NCBI GenBank assembly: GCA_033557465.1
Contig: CM066034.1
Coordinates: 410,914,159 to 410,978,158 of the forward strand
Reading direction: 5' to 3'
DNA: 64,000 nucleotides
Source: Ichthyophis bannanicus
Taxonomy: Eukaryota; Chordata; Amphibia; Gymnophiona; Ichthyophiidae
Part shown: positions 22,860 to 34,110 of the stretch, piece after piece
Numbering within the stretch: position 1 is the stretch's first letter
Layout: each line of letters opens with the position of its first letter
Notes under the pieces: generated by a model
Databases searched by the model: none
Seen by the model: only the letters and a program-made list of their open reading frames with translations
Told to the model about the DNA's origin: nothing
Translations under genes and position numbers: made by a program

Positions 22860-23649
22860 ATCTCCTTTTTAAAGGTTAATGCCAGCAGCCTGGTTCCATC
22901 CTGGTTAAGGTGGAGCTCATTCCTTTGGAAGAGCCCCTCCTTTCCCCAGAATGTTCCCCAGTTCCTAAGAAATCCAAAACTCTAATCCATGCACCATCCT
23001 CTCATCCACTCATTGAGACTCCGGAGCTCTGCCTGCCTTTTGAGTCCTGCGTGTGGAAAGGGAAGCATTTCAAAGAATGCTACCCTGGAAGTTCTGGATT
23101 TCAGCTTCCTACCTAAAAGCCTAAAGTTAACCTCCAGAGCCTCCCTACCACATTTTCCTATGTCATTGGTACTAACATATACCAAGACAGCAGACTCCTC
23201 CCAAGCACTATCTAAGACCTTGTCTAGTTGGCACGTGAGGTCCGCTACCTTTGCACCAGGCAGACATATTACCAGGCAATCCTCACATCCGCTAGCCTCC
23301 CAGCTTTCTACATGCCTAATGATCGAATCGCCAACTATAACTGCTGTCCTACCCTTCCCTCATGGGCACATGGCCCTGGAGAAACCTCCTCAGTACAAGA
23401 GGGTTTTAAAATACCTGGAGGACAGGTCCTAGCTACAGGATCACTTCCTGTTGCACCAGGGTGATGCTCTCCTGTCACGTGACCGCTCTCCTCCATGGCA
23501 ATAGGGATGCTGCCATACTGGAGATGAGACTTCAGTACTATATCCCTGTAGGTCTCGTCTCTGTACCTCTCTGTTTTCTTTATGTCCCACAAGTCTGCTA
23601 CTCTAGCCTCCAGAGATCGGACTTGTTCCCTGAGAGCAAAGAGCTCCAT
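22860..23649 (-). pseudogene. CR1 ORF1 esterase, broken
   Basis: The minus strand begins MELFALREQVRSLEARVADL, a coiled coil matching ORF1 of the plus-strand copy at 14118. VYVSTNDIGKCG (near 23180) and EMLPFPHAG follow in other frames. The SGNH Gly-Asp-Ser block lies near 23310-23340. Several shifts make it inactive. Confidence 0.7.
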
Positions 23650-23877
23650 TCACTTAGTGCACACTTAAGACCCCTCACCAACTCGGAGAAAATCATACAT
23701 GTGACACTCAGTGCATAAGACTGGAAAACCCTCATCTCACTGTCTGCATCTTAGTTTTAAAGTTGTGTTTAGGTTTTTAAGGTTCTTTACTTACTAAGGG
23801 TGGCTGGGGATACTTATACTAATAAAACTATGCCTAATACATTGAATGTACTTAGTTCACCTGAAGCTTAATTAATC

Positions 23878-25300
23878 TCACTTTCTCCAGGAACAAGGAG
23901 GAAGTCAGTCCTTACATATGGGATTCCCTAAATACAAGTTACCAAAAACCTGTAAAATGCCAGGTGTGACCAGGAAATGGTGAGCCGTGAGCAGCACCAA
24001 CAGAGTCCTAAGCCAACAGACTCTCAAGTAACCCGAGTGTCCAGTGAGGAACCAGCACTCCGGTAGCCTGTACACAGAAGAGTCAAAGGGCAGGAGTTGC
24101 CTACACCCCAAACAGATGATGGATTATGGCCTGGACGAAAGCGTCATCCCGTCAGGACTACCTCTCCAGGCAGTAATGAGCTGTGAAGGTATGGACTGAG
24201 GACTAGGTGGCAGCATGGCAGATTCCCATCCCGGGGACAGAACACAGGTTTGCCACAGAGGCCACCATGGCCTGACACTATGTGCCATGACCCGGCGCTC
24301 CAGCGAGAGCCCAGCCTGCTCGTAGGTTGGGGCTGATGAACCAAAGGAACCAGACATCAGAGCCCACTACTGGACCATGAAGGCAGACAAGCTGTGCTCC
24401 AAGGCCGCCATTCTGGCCTCCAGTCCAGGTGGCTTCACAGCCTTCGGCGCGGGCACTGAGGATTTTGGGACTGGCGCCGGATCCAATGAGGGAAAGTCGT
24501 TGACTAGGATGGCCTCAGTGGTCCAAGGCCAATTGCTGGAAGCTCACAATTCCTTTCGGGCCACCTCGGTTTGCTGCTCCTGCTCCATCCTCTCAGACTC
24601 ACGGTGTGGGATGTGGGGTTGGGAGTGGGACTTACCCACCTTCCCCAACCCGTTCGCTAAGGCAGTCCTTGAGGGTTTTTCTTCTTAAGTTCCTCCTCCA
24701 GGGTGCTCCATTTGGAGGATCCACAGGCATCGAGGTCACCCCAGGGATTCAGGCGGGGCCTTGAAGGGCAGTGTCACTGGTGACTCCGGAGCAAAGTCGG
24801 ACCTCTGGAACATCTTTTCCTGCTGCTGATGATGACTCTTGATGGCCTTGGACATCTTCTTACAGAAGCCACCGGTCGTGGTCCAACTCGAGGCAACAGA
24901 GGCAGCAGTCATGGGGATCGGTGAGGGACATGGTATGAACATACTGATCACACTGCTTAAAACCACTGGCGTCTTAGGCCCAGCCAGAGAAAAAGCAAAG
25001 TTACTCACCTCTAATAGGTGTTCTCAGGGGACAGCAGGAATCAGTCCTCTCATATGAGTGGTGTCGGTGCAATGGAGCCCTCGTGGAAGCATCTCCCTAG
25101 CTTTCAAAGAAAGCCTTTTGGAGATGCCACCACGCATGCATGGTCCCCTTTCCACCCATGGGAGCCAATTTGGCTCAGTCAGATGACATACCTAGAAATG
25201 GCAAAAATGGTAAATAAGCAACTCTATGGGGAGGAGGTAGGGTTGGGAGGACTGATTCCTATTGTCCCCAGAGAACACCTGTTACAGGTGAGTAACTACG
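23878..25300 (-). mobile_element. DIRS-2, internally deleted derivative
   Basis: The left end has the terminal sequence TTTCTCCAGGAACAAGGAGG. The minus strand next carries the very end of the tyrosine recombinase (SSVHTFTAHYCLE near 24150-24190, with an internal stop), then jumps directly to gag N-terminal sequence (24375-25008). The right end is a terminal repeat at 24995-25300. RT, RNase H and most of the recombinase are missing. DIRS-3 begins immediately to the right, so the two copies are adjacent in the same orientation. Confidence 0.65.
24995..25300. repeat. DIRS terminal inverted repeat pair
   Basis: AAGTTACTCACCT at about 24990 faces AGGTGAGTAACT near 25288. Inside, GTTCTCAGGGGACAGCAGGA faces TATTGTCCCCAGAGAACACC. 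The roughly 300-bp unit therefore folds back on itself. Its inner part (CTTTCAAAGAAAGCC) recurs inverted at 33660 and 34000. Confidence 0.65.
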
Positions 25301-25515
25301 CTTTCTCCAGGAACAAGCAGGAAATCAGTCCTCATATATGGGATTCCCTAGCTACAGGCTACCGAGAGCCCTTAGAAAAACATGGACGCCCCCAAGGGGA
25401 GCCATGAGCAGTAGCAATTGACTCTGACAATATAGACTCCAGCAGGACCCGTGTGTCCAGTAGGAACCAACACTCTAGTAGCCTGAACACAGAAGAGTCA
25501 GAGGGTAGGAGTTGC

Positions 25516-26440
25516 CTAGACCCTGAATAGGTTACAGAGCATGGCGTGGCTGAAGGCGCTGTCCCATAGGGACTCCTTCTCCAGGCAGTAATGAGATGCG
25601 AAGGTATGGACTGAAGACCAGGTTACAGATCGCAGATATCCATGCTGCCATGGCCCTGACACTTTGTGCCATGACCCGGCGTTCCAGTGTGAGCCCATAT
25701 TGCTCATAGGCAAGGGCAATACAGTCTGCCACCCAGGTGGACAGAGTCCGCTTCACTGCTTCCCCTAGTCAACTGGAGTCATAGGAAACGAAAAGCTGTG
25801 AAGCTTTGCGGTAGCTCAGGATACGTTGAAGGTAGAAGTACAGGGCCCTCTTACAACCCAAGGTGTGAAGAATTGTCTCTGCCCTGCAGGTGTAAGGTCC
25901 AGGAAAGAAGGTGGGGAGCACCACCTCCTGGTTGAAGTGGAAAGGGGACATCACCTTCAGAAGGAATTTGGGGTGCGCGTGGAGCATGACCCTGTTCTTG
26001 TAGAACCTGGTATAGGGTGGCTCCTGAAGCTCGCTCACCCTGCGAGTAGACGTGAGTGCCACCAGGAATACGACTTTCCATGAGAGATACCTCAGGTGGC
26101 AGGTAGCCAGAGACTCAAATTTATAGTCCAGTGAGCTGTGCAAGCACCACATTGAGGTCCCACTCCATGGCTGGTGGGCGGATGGGAGACTTAGACAACA
26201 GGAGACACCGCAGGAAGCATGTCACAAGAGGCTGCATTGAGATGGGCTTGCCATCAATAGGGTGGCACCACGAGCTGCAAGGGAGCTCAGGTGTATCCTG
26301 ACAAAATTGGATTTGAGCCTGGACTGTGACAGGTGAAGTAGGTATTGCAGCACCAGCTGTTCCGGACAGAAGAATGAATTTGTCAGTCGCACTGCACACC
26401 ACACCGAGAACCCGCACCACTTGAAGGGATAGGCCCATCT
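25516..26440 (-). pseudogene. DIRS tyrosine recombinase
   Basis: DIRS elements integrate with a tyrosine recombinase instead of a DDE integrase. The N-terminal part has MEWDLNVVLAQLTGL near 26121-26165. The catalytic Arg lies in TSTRRVSELQ (about 26030-26060), after the conserved LSWKVVFLVALTS. The C-terminus holds TWSSVHTFASHYCLEKES (about 25580-25640), whose HY contains the expected nucleophile Tyr. The pieces lie in at least three frames, so the enzyme is dead. An inverted terminal repeat follows directly. Confidence 0.75.
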
Positions 26441-26773
26441 GGTGGAAGTCTTCTGGGAGGGCAATAGGACCTCCTCCACCTCCCCTGAGAGTTTGAAAGG
26501 GGCTAGGGCTACCCTTTCAGCAGCTATGCTGCAAACGATAGGGACCCCAGATTGGCGTGTAGGAGGGAGCCCTTCTCCTGAGACAGTAATTCCAGACAAT
26601 TCCCTAAAGGGATTGGGGCCTCCGCTGACAAGCAGAGAAGCAGCAGGAAACATGGCTGTCTGGGCCACCAATGAGCCACCAAGATCAGCGATGCCGTGTC
26701 GCAAAGAGCCTTGAAGAGGGTCTTGGCAATCAATGGCATCGGTGGGAAGGCATACATAGGATCTCCCAACCAT
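26440..26773 (-). pseudogene. DIRS segment between RNase H and recombinase
   Basis: The minus strand encodes PMYAFPPMPLIAKTLFKAL, VAHWWPRQPCF and the start of the recombinase N-terminal domain (KTSTRWAYPFKWCGF). This arrangement is seen in other vertebrate DIRS copies. I found no methyltransferase motif in it. Confidence 0.55.
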
Positions 26774-26855
26774 GGAATGAGGAATGCATTTGGAGCAACC
26801 TGGGATAGGTGGGCCTGTCAGGAACAGAAGCAGGGCAACTGGTAGTTGTCTGAGC

Positions 26856-27132
26856 TCACAAACAGATCCACCAGTAGGGTCTCCAGAGCCAAAAGAACCG
26901 AATGGCCACCCTGGGGTCCAGCCACCACTCGTTCAGTTGGAGGACCCTGCTTAGTGTGTCTGCCAGAGTGTTGTCCTGGCCCAGTAGGTACACCACCCGC
27001 AGTAGCATCCCTTGGCGGATCGCGTAAGAGCAGAGAGCCATCGCTTCATGAAAGAGGGTGCAAGACTTCGTGCCACCTTGTTTGTTCACAAAGAACATTG
27101 CCATCTGGTTGTCCATTTGGATCAGCACCAAT
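26856..27132 (-). pseudogene. DIRS RNase H, second half
   Basis: The minus strand encodes VLIQMDNQMAMFFVNKQGG, with the Asp-Asn-Gln of the RNase H core, and VVYLLGQDNTLADTLSR, with the final acidic residue. The first half lies at 29750-29900, beyond the CR1-B insertion. Confidence 0.8.
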
Positions 27133-27137
27133 TGGTG

Positions 27138-29748
27138 TCCTAGATAGCAACAAAGAGGGAAGCAATCATATTGGGTGACTTTAATCTACCTGATGTGGAT
27201 TGGATTACTCCTTCTGCACATCTGGAAAGAAGCAAAAAAATTGTGGATGCTCTCCAAGATGCATTATTTAGACAAATGGTGATGGAACCAATCAGGAAAA
27301 GCTCAACGCTGGATGTAGTGCTCACCAACGGTGATAGTGTGTCGAATGTCTGCGTGAGTGCCCCTGTGAGCAACAGCGACCATCACACGGTGTGGTTTGA
27401 GATAAAAGCCATGGTACAGGCCAATCATAGCAAGCTCAAAGTCCTAAACTTCAAATACACTGACTTCAATAAAATGGCAGAGTACTTAAAGGAGGAGATG
27501 ACGGGGTGGAAGGAGATAAAGGAAGTGGAATTGCAATGGGCTAAACTAAAGGAGGCAATAAAAAGGGCAACAGATAAATATGTAAGAAAAGTAAATAAAA
27601 GCAAGAGGAGAAGGAAACCTATTTGGTTTTCCAAAGAGGTGGCTGCTCAAATAAAGGCAAAAACCACAACTTTTGCAAAATTCAAAAGCTTGCAAACAGA
27701 AGAACACAGAAATGAATACAGGATCCAACTCAAAGAGTCTAAAAGAGTAATAAGGATAGCAAAATCAAAGGCAGAGGAAACGATGGCTAAAGATGTTAAG
27801 GGTGACAACAAAAATTTCTTCAGGTATATTCAGGAAAGGAAAAAGATCAGAGTTGGAATTGCAGGACTCAGAAGTGCTGGGAAAGGACTCGTGGAAAGTG
27901 ACACTGAAAAAGCGGAATTGCTAAACAAATACTTCTACTCTGTTTTTACTAAAGAAGATCCTGGAGATGGACCAGCTGTGACTCCCAAATATAAAAATGG
28001 GAATGAAGTAGATACCACACCGTTCACAGAAGACGAGGTGTTAGAACAACTTGCTAAACTGAAAGTGGACAAAGCCATGGGACCGGATGGGATACATCCC
28101 AGGATACTGAAAGAGCTCAGAGAGGTTCTTGCAGGACCGTTAAAGGATGTCTTCAACAGATCCTTGGAAACAGGAGAGGTTCCTCAGGACTGGAGAATGG
28201 CTGATGTCGTACCTCTACACAAAAGTGGTGACAGGGAAGAAGTGTCAAACTACAGGCCCGTGAGCCTTACCTCGGTGGCGGGAAAAGTAATGGAGGCGCT
28301 CCTGAAATAGCGAATAGTGAACTTTCTCAAAACCAACAGGTTGCAAGACCCGAGGCAACATGGTTTTACCGAAGGACGATCTTGCCAAACAAATCTTATT
28401 GAGTTCTTTGACTGGGTGACCAGGGAACTAGATCAGGGGCATGAGATGGATGTCATCTACCTTGATTTCAGCAAAGCCTTTGATACTGTTCCTCATAGGA
28501 GGCTTGTCAACAAACTCAGTAGCTTGGGGATGGGTCCCAAGATGGTAAACTGGATTAGAAATTGGTTGACTGACAGACGACAGAAGGTGATGGTAAATGG
28601 AGCTCACTCGGATGAGAGGAAGGTGATTAGCGGGGTGCCCCAGGGTTTGGTCCTGGGCCCGGCACTGTTCAATGTATTTGTGAGTGATATTGCTGAAGGA
28701 CTGAATGGAAAAGTCTGTCTTTTTGCAGACGACACAAAAATTTGCAACAGAGTGGACTCCCCCGAGGGAGTGGTTAACATGAAGAAAGATCTACAAAAGC
28801 TGGAAGACTGGTCTAATGCTTGGCAACTATGATTTAATGTGAAAAACTGCAGTGTCATGCACTTGGGTAGCAGAAATCCAAGAGAAATGTACGCGATAGG
28901 GGATGAGAGGTTGGTATGCACGGTTCAGGAGAAAGACCTTGGTGTGATTATCTGTGATGATCTCAAGGTGGCAAAACAGTGCGACAAGGTGGTGGCAAAA
29001 GCCAGGAGGATGTTGGGCTGCATACAAAGAGGGATTACCAGCAGAAAAGAAGAGGTACTTATGCCACTGTATAAGGCACTGGTGAGGCCTCACTTGGAAT
29101 ACTGTGTTCAGTTTTGGAGACCATATCTTGCAAAAGATGTAAAAAGACTGGAATCTGTTCAGAAGAAGGCGACCAAAATGATTTGGAGCCAGCGTCTGAA
29201 GTCTTATGAGAAGAGACTTGAAGACCTAAATATGTACACTTTGGAGGAGAGGAGGGACAGGAAAGATATGATTCAGACCTTTAAATACTTAAAGAGAAAT
29301 GATGAACAAACAAACCTCTTCCAAAGACGGGGAACCTGTAAAACTAGAGGGCATAACATGAAGCTGCAAGGGGGTAAATTGAAAGGCAATGTCAGGAAAT
29401 ATTTTTTCACTGAAAGGGTGGTGGATGCTTGGAATGCCCTCCCGATGGAAGTGGTAGGGGCGAACACGGTGACGGAATTCAAAAAGGCATGGGACAAACA
29501 CAGAGGATCCCTTTACAGCAATAGGATATAAACAAAATAAACGGTACCATCTAACTTCTGAACCATATAACGTCTCAAGAAATAGGGGTGTCCTACATGG
29601 AATGGTGGGTTTACCCCTAAACAAAGACATGGGGAAGGGTGGCCTGCACAGAGCGACAGGTGCACCTACTCTTGTCATCTTGCTGGGCAGACTAGATGGA
29701 CCATGTTGGTCTTTATCTGCCGTCATTTACTATGTTACTATGTTACTA
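27138..29748 (+). mobile_element. CR1 family B LINE inserted in DIRS RNase H
   Basis: Plus strand, 5' truncated within the endonuclease. It ends with a CR1-type tail (GGCAGACTAGATGGACCATG, TTTATCTGCCGTCATTTAC) and the short repeat TTACTATG. TGGTG at 27133-27137 and 29749-29753 flank it as a target duplication. Removing the LINE and one copy restores the RNase H frame. Confidence 0.85.
27171..29531 (+). pseudogene. CR1-B endonuclease end plus reverse transcriptase, two stops
   Basis: One reading frame covers the whole region, broken only by TAG at 28308-28310 and TGA at 28830-28832 (where a Trp codon is expected). It begins with GDFNLPDVDW of the endonuclease and keeps SNSDHHTVWF. The reverse transcriptase has MGPDGIHPRILKEL, NYRPVSLTSVAGK, VIYLDFSKAFDTVPHRRL (motif A), GVPQGLVLGPALF (motif B) and FADDTKI (catalytic). 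The C-terminal domain starts HLEYCVQFWRPYLAKDVKR. Two nonsense changes in about 790 codons mark it as one of the younger insertions here. Confidence 0.85.
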
Positions 29749-29749
29749 T

Positions 29750-29900
29750 GGTGGCAAAAGGCCCAGAAAGCCAGGAATATGGCCTGGAGCTCCAGGGGGT
29801 TGATCTACTGCTGGCTTTCTGCTTTGGACCAGCTGCCCTGCATGCAGAGCTCCTCACAATGGGCTCCCCAGCTCAATAAGGAGGCATCCGCGTGAGGACC
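29750..29900 (-). pseudogene. DIRS RNase H, first half
   Basis: The minus strand encodes HADASLLSWGAHCEELCMQG, with the first catalytic Asp, and NPLELQAIFLAFWAF, with the Glu. A TAG replaces the expected His codon before INPLEL. The frame continues at 27132 after the LINE. Confidence 0.75.
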
Positions 29901-30130
29901 CTTTGGGGGGTGGGAGTCTGCCTATAGGTGTTGCGGGCTCTGTTACCAAGTCAGGGACTCCGCCAACTGGTGGGTCAGGGATGCTCTGTCTTGCAGGTGG
30001 CCCGTCGCCTGTGTCCATTGAATGCAGAGGCATCACTGGGCCACCCTCATATGAAGGCGGGCATCTGGGGTGACTCGGCCATGTGGCCGAGTAGGCACAA
30101 TAGGAGATGAGTAGACACCGAGGATTGATG

Positions 30131-30934
30131 TTATATGTCTGCAACCAGTGCCCTGAGATGGTTGGCCCTGTCCAGGTGAAGGAAGGCCTTGGCCTTAACT
30201 GTGTCCAACTTTGCCCCAATGAACTCCAGACTTTGTGTTGGGAGGAGGTGGGACTTAGGGTAGTTTATCATAAACCTCAGATGTTGCAGGATGTGGATTC
30301 TGCGAGCCATGGCTTGCTGCATATCTGCAGCCATGCCTCCCTTTATGTGCCAGTCATCCAGGTAGGGGAAGATGAAGACCCCTTGGAGGTGGAGATATAC
30401 GGCGACTACTGCCAGGCATTTGGTGAAGACCCTGGGGGTAGATGCCAGGCCAAAGGGTAATGCTGGTAGTGGTCATTCCCCACCATAAATCTGAGGTACT
30501 GCCTGTGGCTGGGATGAATGAGGATGTGGGTAAAGGCATCCTTCAGATCCAAGGAGCATAGCCAATCTCCCTGCTGGAGGTAAGACAGCAATGTTCCAAG
30601 GGAGAGCATCTTGAACTTCTCCTTCACCAGGAACTTGTTTAGGTTCCGCAGGTCCAGGATGGGCCTTAGGCCCCCTGTTCTTTTTGGCACAAGGAAGTAC
30701 CTGGAGCAGAATCCCTTGCCCCAGAGAGGAGGGGCACTGATTCCACTGCCCTTTCCTCGAGGAGACCTGCAAGTTCTTGCAGTAGAAGATCCCGATGGAG
30801 TCCTGGGAGGCTCTCCTCGGAAGAATGGTAGAGGCATCTGTGTTAAGTGGAGGAGGTAGCCCTCCTTGATCACTTGGAGTGCCCAAGTGTCTGTGGTGAT
30901 GGCTGGCCACTGATGGGCAAAGTGAATCAGACAA
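30131..30934 (-). pseudogene. DIRS reverse transcriptase
   Basis: The minus strand shows the DIRS-type polymerase: YFLVPKRTGGLRPILDLRNL (near 30690), GDWLCSLDLKDAFTHILIHP (motif A with its Asp, near 30560), and the catalytic YLDD at 30353-30364 in FPYLDDWHIKGG. The thumb follows (YPKSHLLPTQSLEFIGA). The frame changes between the two main pieces, near 30400. Confidence 0.8.
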
Positions 30935-31059
30935 TCTCCTGTGGGCTGCTGTCCTCCTGGGTGTGGAGAGGCTATGCCTAAGGAATCAAAAACCTCCCCT
31001 AGGCTGGGCCAGAGCTGACACCTGGGGCTTGGGAGCCTTCTGCTTATGAGGGCTTGCCC

Positions 31060-32930
31060 ATGTCCCTAGGCCTTCTGACTCTGCTGGGAAGCTGGGAAGG
31101 CCTTATATTGTGAATAGTTACTGTAAGCAGCACATTTCCTCGGGTAAAGGGGCTTTTTACCTGAACTCATCCATTGGGGAGAGCCAGGGGTCTTTTTGGA
31201 GAGCCTGGTCCTTGTCATGAACTCGGTCTCCAACTCGGCAGCCTTATCGGTCATGGTTTTGCTGAAGAGGTTCTCTCCTTGGCATGGGACATGGACCGAT
31301 TTGTCCTGAACTCATTGATCTAGGTCGGAAGACTGTAGCCAAGCCTGGCATTGGGTACCGATGCCCGCCACAGCTACTCTAGCTGCCGACTCAAAGCCAT
31401 CATAGGCTGCTCGAATCATAAACTTGGAGCACTCACAGATGCCTTTGGTCAGATTCTTGAACTACTGCAGAGGTTCCTCAGAGAGACCAGCCGAGAATCC
31501 AGTGAGTTCCTTCGCCAGGTCCTTCAGGTACATACCTATCAGAGTTGGTAACCTTGGATCCAGCTGAGGAGCATCAAGCCCTGGTAGCACTTCCTGCCAA
31601 GGGCATCCAAGATGCAGGCCTCCCTACCCAGGGGCAATGGGGAGTGCGTCTTCTGGCTTTTGAGCTGACAAACGTCTGACTCCAACACCATGGAATTATG
31701 TGGCAGCTGTGCCTTCTGTAAGCCCAGGATCCAGCTGACCCGACACATCGAGTCGAACTGTCTGCTCACTATGGGCACCGATGCCAGTATTTCCCACATG
31801 AGTAAAAGTAGCCAATCCAGCATGGGTGGAACGGGCACCGTTAGAGCCTCCCTCAGTGTAGTCGCGTTCTGGAGTATTTCAAGCTCCTCTGTGGTAAACA
31901 CCAACACCTTCGACATGTCCCACACAAAGTCAAGGAATGTCATATCCTCGGGCAGGGACCAGAATCGAGACTCGGAGGGAGGCAGGTCTGAGGGGACATC
32001 TCAATGGCAATGGGTGTCCAGGGACTCTTCGTCCTCGGTATACCAGTATACTTTGTGGAAGAGTTGAGGGAGGGTCAGGGCCAGAGTCCGATCCTAATCC
32101 CTCGGAGGCCCCATGGCTGGCACCATGGGTACTTGCCAGAGATGACTTCGGTCCCATGGAATGGGAATGGGATCGAGACCGCAACCGAGGATCGACTCAA
32201 GGCCTGATTGTCTCAAGGATCAGCTTGGCCTCCGGGGATGTCCTCGAGGTCGAGGGTCTGGTAGTCAGGGTGGATGGCATGGCCGAGCCAGACATTAATG
32301 CCTACTGCTGGTCCATGAAAGTAGACAGACTGCACTCCATGGCCGCCATTCTGTACTTCAGTCCAGAAGGCTCCGCAGCCGTTGGCGTGGGCACCAAGGC
32401 ACTAGGGCCCAATGCTGATTCCCCCGAAAGGGAGTCCTTGATGAGGATGGCCTCGGGGGTCCAAGGCCAATCTTTAGACTCTTCCAGGTGACTTTAGTAG
32501 GTCACTCCCGCTCTCAGCCCTTGGATGAGCAGAGTGGACTGTGGAATTTGGTTCAGGACTTACCCAACTTCCCGGAGCCATCCACAGATGCTGCCTTTGA
32601 AGGCTTTTTCTTCTTGTGTTCTCGGGCAGGGGACCCCCATTCTGAGGACCCGCCATGCTTGGGACCCACGGGGACACCATGGGAATACAGAGCTTCAGGT
32701 GGGGTTTTGGCGCGTGGGAGCACTGGAGAATCCAGGAAAAACTTATCATGCTGCTGCTGATGGCTCTTTAGAGCCTTAAATGGCATCTTTTTGCACAGTC
32801 CGCAGGGTTGTGGTCTGGCTTGAGGCAGCGGAGGTAGCAGTCATGGATATCAGTGAGGGACATTATTTTAGTGCACTGATCACACTTTTTCAAGCCATTT
32901 GAGGTCATGGGGGAAAAAAAGGACCCCGGC
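31060..32930 (-). pseudogene. DIRS-3 gag
   Basis: The N-terminus (32930-32760) has the DIRS gag zinc-finger pattern KCDQC, then DIHDCYLRC, then H and C residues. It is followed by KSHQQQHDKFF. The middle is Ser/Arg-rich (MRSRSHSHSMGPKS near 32184). The C-terminal half at 31943-31539 has FLDFVWDMSKV, MLDWLLLLMWEILASVPIVS and LPHNSMVLES, the conserved gag core. The end (31254-31066) is basic. Several stops and shifts are present. Confidence 0.65.
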
Positions 32931-33040
32931 AAGGTCGTAGACCCGAGGCTCTGCCAGTTGCAAGAAAAGGCGTGAACTGTGCCAAAAAAAAGAATAAAAC
33001 TAATGGACCCAAGACCCGATGCCTAGGCAGGGGCTTGGGG

Positions 33041-33480
33041 GCAGGGCCGTACCGAGACAGAATCACGCCCTGTGCGACTTGCACATCTGGCACGCGCCCC
33101 CCCTCCCCATACCTCTGTCCAGCTGCTGCCTGCTCCTGCCCTGCTGATGCCACCTTCTGTTTTCTCCATAGTGGCAGCAGCAGGAAAAAGCAGGCAGAGA
33201 ATGGATGGAGGTATGGGGGGCATTCCCGATGTGCATGTTGCTGGTGGCAGATCTGATCCCTCTCTGCTCTGACGTTGCATCAGAGGAAGGAGGGACCAGA
33301 TCTGCAGAAAGACCCAAAAAGACTTAGGGGACGCATTTTGGCTGCCTGATGTTGCCCTGCTGCCACTGAGAGAACAAAAAATGGTGGCGGCAGGGCAACA
33401 TCAGGCAGCTAAAATGCGCCCCCTAAAACTTTGTGTCCTGTGCGACTACACCGCTTGCACAGGGATAGGTATGGTCCTGC
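33041..33480. mobile_element. hAT-like nonautonomous foldback element
   Basis: GCAGGGCCGTACC at the left end faces GGTATGGTCCTGC at the right; a second shared block, CCCTGTGC, lies inside both ends. The 8 bases outside the CAGGG ends are CTTGGGGG and CTCAGGGG, a worn possible 8-bp target duplication. Inside, 33325-33366 and 33384-33427 form a long hairpin. It sits in the DIRS-3 leader. Confidence 0.55.
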
Positions 33481-33529
33481 TCAGGGGCGGGAAGAGTACC
33501 AGTGTAAGACCAGAGAAGGGAGTATAAAA

Positions 33530-33770
33530 CTCAGAAAAAAGTCAACTTTTTCTGGGGGGAACAGACGGATGTCTGGTGGGCTCCTTGGAAAAAAGGAGAC
33601 TGAGCCAAGATGTCACCCTCAGGTAGGAAGGAGACCAAACATGCGTGGTGGCATCTCCCAAAGGCTTTCTTTGAAAGCTGGGGAGATGTTTCCGTGAGGG
33701 TTCCGTCGCCAATGTCACCCATATGTGAGGACTGATTTCCTGCTTGTTCCCAGAGAAAGGGCATGAAACC
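33530..33770 (-). repeat. DIRS-3 right terminal repeat
   Basis: Contains GGCTTTCTTTGAAAGCTGGG and ATATGTGAGGACTGATTTCC, the inverse of the sequence at 25030-25110. It ends in CTTGTTCCCAGAGAAAG. Confidence 0.65.
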
Positions 33771-33889
33771 CTGCCAGTCGAGAAGATTTGAAAAAAGGGT
33801 AAAAAAAAGAACCCTTGACACGACGCTGAGGCTCGGGGAGCGGGAAAGGGAACTAGTACGCAACCAGAGAAAAATAAATTCAAGAGAAA

Positions 33890-34110
33890 ATTAAGATAGA
33901 ATTAACACTTCTTCTGGGGAAAGCAGACAGACGTCTTATTGCCTCTACAGAAAAAGGAGACTGAGGCAAGATGACAATGCATTTGTGGAGCATTTCCCAA
34001 AGGCTTTCTTTGAAAGCTGGGGAGAAGCACCCACTTGGGCTCCATCGGTGCCAACATCATCCATATGTGAGGACTGACTTCCTGCTTGTTCCCAGAGAAT
34101 TTGGCATAAA
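33890..34110 (-). repeat. additional DIRS terminal repeat
   Basis: A second copy of the right terminal repeat in the same orientation (CCAAAGGCTTTCTTTGAAAG, ATATGTGAGGACTGACTTCC), about 350 bases further right. It may belong to another deleted DIRS copy or to the split repeats DIRS elements can have. Confidence 0.6.

Larger units (their letters stand above)
20196..23860 (-). mobile_element. CR1 family A copy 5, with an L2 insertion
   Basis: The minus strand holds, from the right, a 5' region, ORF1 esterase (23649-22860), endonuclease (22590-21900) and reverse transcriptase (21900-20196), cut at 21065-21715 by an L2 3' end. The reverse transcriptase stops after NWLKDRKQR, where family-B sequence takes over. 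Mildly decayed. Confidence 0.8.
25301..33770 (-). mobile_element. DIRS-3, near-complete tyrosine-recombinase retrotransposon
   Basis: Minus strand, right to left: terminal repeat (33530-33770), gag (32930-31060), reverse transcriptase (30934-30131), RNase H (29900-29750 and 27132-26856), a post-RNase segment (26773-26440), tyrosine recombinase (26440-25500) and a left terminal repeat. Without the CR1-B inserted at 27138-29748 and the hAT-like element at 33041-33480 it is about 5.4 kb, a normal DIRS size. All domains have stops or shifts. Confidence 0.75.
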
